Shown here: positions 63,460 to 64,000 of the stretch, one piece after another
How positions within the stretch are numbered: the stretch's first letter is position 1
Layout: every line of letters starts with the position of its first letter
NCBI RefSeq assembly: GCF_011761185.1
Contig: NZ_JAAOYM010000003.1
Coordinates: forward strand, 124,001 to 188,000
Length of the DNA stretch: 64,000 nt
DNA from: Saccharomonospora amisosensis
GTDB taxonomy: Bacteria > Actinomycetota > Actinomycetes > Mycobacteriales > Pseudonocardiaceae
Direction: 5' to 3'
The notes under the pieces: model-generated
Database searches by the model: none
Told to the model about the DNA's origin: nothing
The model's input: only the letters and a program-made list of their open reading frames with translations
Position numbers and translations under genes: made by a program

Positions 63460-64000
63460 ATGTCTGTCATCACCAGCATGGCTACCTCGAGCCCACAGGC
63501 CGATTCAGCCACACACGTTCTCGCCGCCGAGGGGGGAACACTCGCCTCGATCGAGGAGTGGATCAACAGCTTCTTCGACCCCGTCACGACGGCGCTGTCC
63601 GACTTCGTGTTCGCCGAGTTGACCATCGGGAGCATTTCCTTCCCGTGGATCGTCGCGTGGCTTGTCATCGCGGCGACGGTGTTCACGATCTACTTCGGGT
63701 TCATCCAGTTCCGCGGGTTCAAGCTCGCCACCGAGATCGTGCGGGGCAAGTACACCAGGTCCGACGAGCCCGGCGAGATCACACACTTCCAGGCCCTCAG
63801 CTCGGCGGTGTCGGGCACGGTTGGCCTCGGCAACATCGCAGGTGTCGGTGTCGCCGTGACCATCGGTGGCGCAGGTGCGACCTTCTGGATGATTCTCGCG
63901 GGCCTGCTCGGCATGTGCACCAAGTTCGTCGAGTGCACGCTCGGTGTGAAATACCGCGAGACACACGAGGACGGCACCGTGTCCGGCGGCCCGATGCACT
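63460..64000 (+). CDS. Sodium:alanine/glycine symporter family (AGCS), N-terminal part
   Basis: The first 180 residues of a symporter that brings in alanine or glycine with sodium. Visible are WIVAWLVIAATVFTIYFGFIQFRGF, the AGCS motif SAVSGTVGLGNIAGVGVAVTIGGAGATFWMILAGLLGMCTKF and VECTLGVKYRE. The gene runs off the right edge. The ATG at 63460 is used; ATG at 63478 is possible. Divergent from clpB, with the HAIR element in the gap. Confidence 0.93.
   Translation, partial: MSVITSMATSSPQADSATHVLAAEGGTLASIEEWINSFFDPVTTALSDFVFAELTIGSISFPWIVAWLVIAATVFTIYFGFIQFRGFKLATEIVRGKYTRSDEPGEITHFQALSSAVSGTVGLGNIAGVGVAVTIGGAGATFWMILAGLLGMCTKFVECTLGVKYRETHEDGTVSGGPMH

Overview
The window is high-GC, gene-dense actinobacterial chromosome. 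Gene content points to the Pseudonocardiaceae (Amycolatopsis, Saccharomonospora or Prauserella type): actinobacterial PurS/PurQ, two LLM-class F420 oxidoreductases and a Ddn-like F420 protein, an NDMA-dependent alcohol dehydrogenase, PE/PPE/EspG-like type VII secretion accessories, a HAIR element before clpB, a DasR-like site before nagA, and frequent GTG starts with ATGA/GTGA overlaps. The genus is inference. I saw no rRNA, tRNA, CRISPR array or intact mobile element.

Layout. 1-4.8 kb: a truncated aldehyde dehydrogenase gene with KstR-like boxes upstream, F420-linked oxidoreductases, a conserved unknown and a TetR regulator. 4.9-15.6 kb: purL, purQ, purS and purB, interrupted by an ArsR/SRPBCC pair with duplicated operators, an aldehyde dehydrogenase, a metallo-hydrolase, a DUF2334 protein and a TauE/SafE permease. 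15.8-21.2 kb: TetR, an ECF sigma factor with a membrane partner, threonine aldolase, HAD phosphatase, small membrane proteins and an aminotransferase. 21.3-26.3 kb: a type VII secretion substrate/chaperone cluster with no core ESX genes, ending in a WXG-lytic transglycosylase fusion. 26.4-34.9 kb: purD, a secreted phosphodiesterase, MerR and LysR regulators, then purA, an Rv0358-like protein, an HNH nuclease, a DUF3151 protein and fba, in an order resembling mycobacterial Rv0357c-Rv0363c. 35-44.7 kb: F420 and SDR oxidoreductases, an AcoR-like regulator beside the NDMA-dependent alcohol dehydrogenase, an ECF sigma factor, nagA, DedA and a GlcD-like oxidase. 45.3-50.5 kb: 21-bp tandem repeats, then a MarR operon encoding an MFS exporter with carboxypeptidase-regulatory-like domains and a YceI protein with the same domain, then a second DedA. 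51-53.9 kb: a DnaA-box-like cluster and a LacI-controlled pair of small-molecule kinases. 53.9-64 kb: an orphan molybdopterin oxidoreductase, then SpoU methyltransferase, pyrE, a membrane protein and clpB (resembling Rv0380c-Rv0384c), and the start of a sodium:alanine symporter.

Six purine-biosynthesis genes (purL, Q, S, B, D, A) and pyrE form the housekeeping framework; purC, purF and purM are absent from the window. Accessory modules with readable operators (ArsR, MerR, MarR, LacI, DasR-like, KstR-like, HspR) sit between them. The most unusual items are the MFS/YceI operon sharing one domain family across two reading frames, the type VII accessory cluster with a wall-lytic fusion, and the AcoR-like regulator lacking the sigma-54 contact loop.
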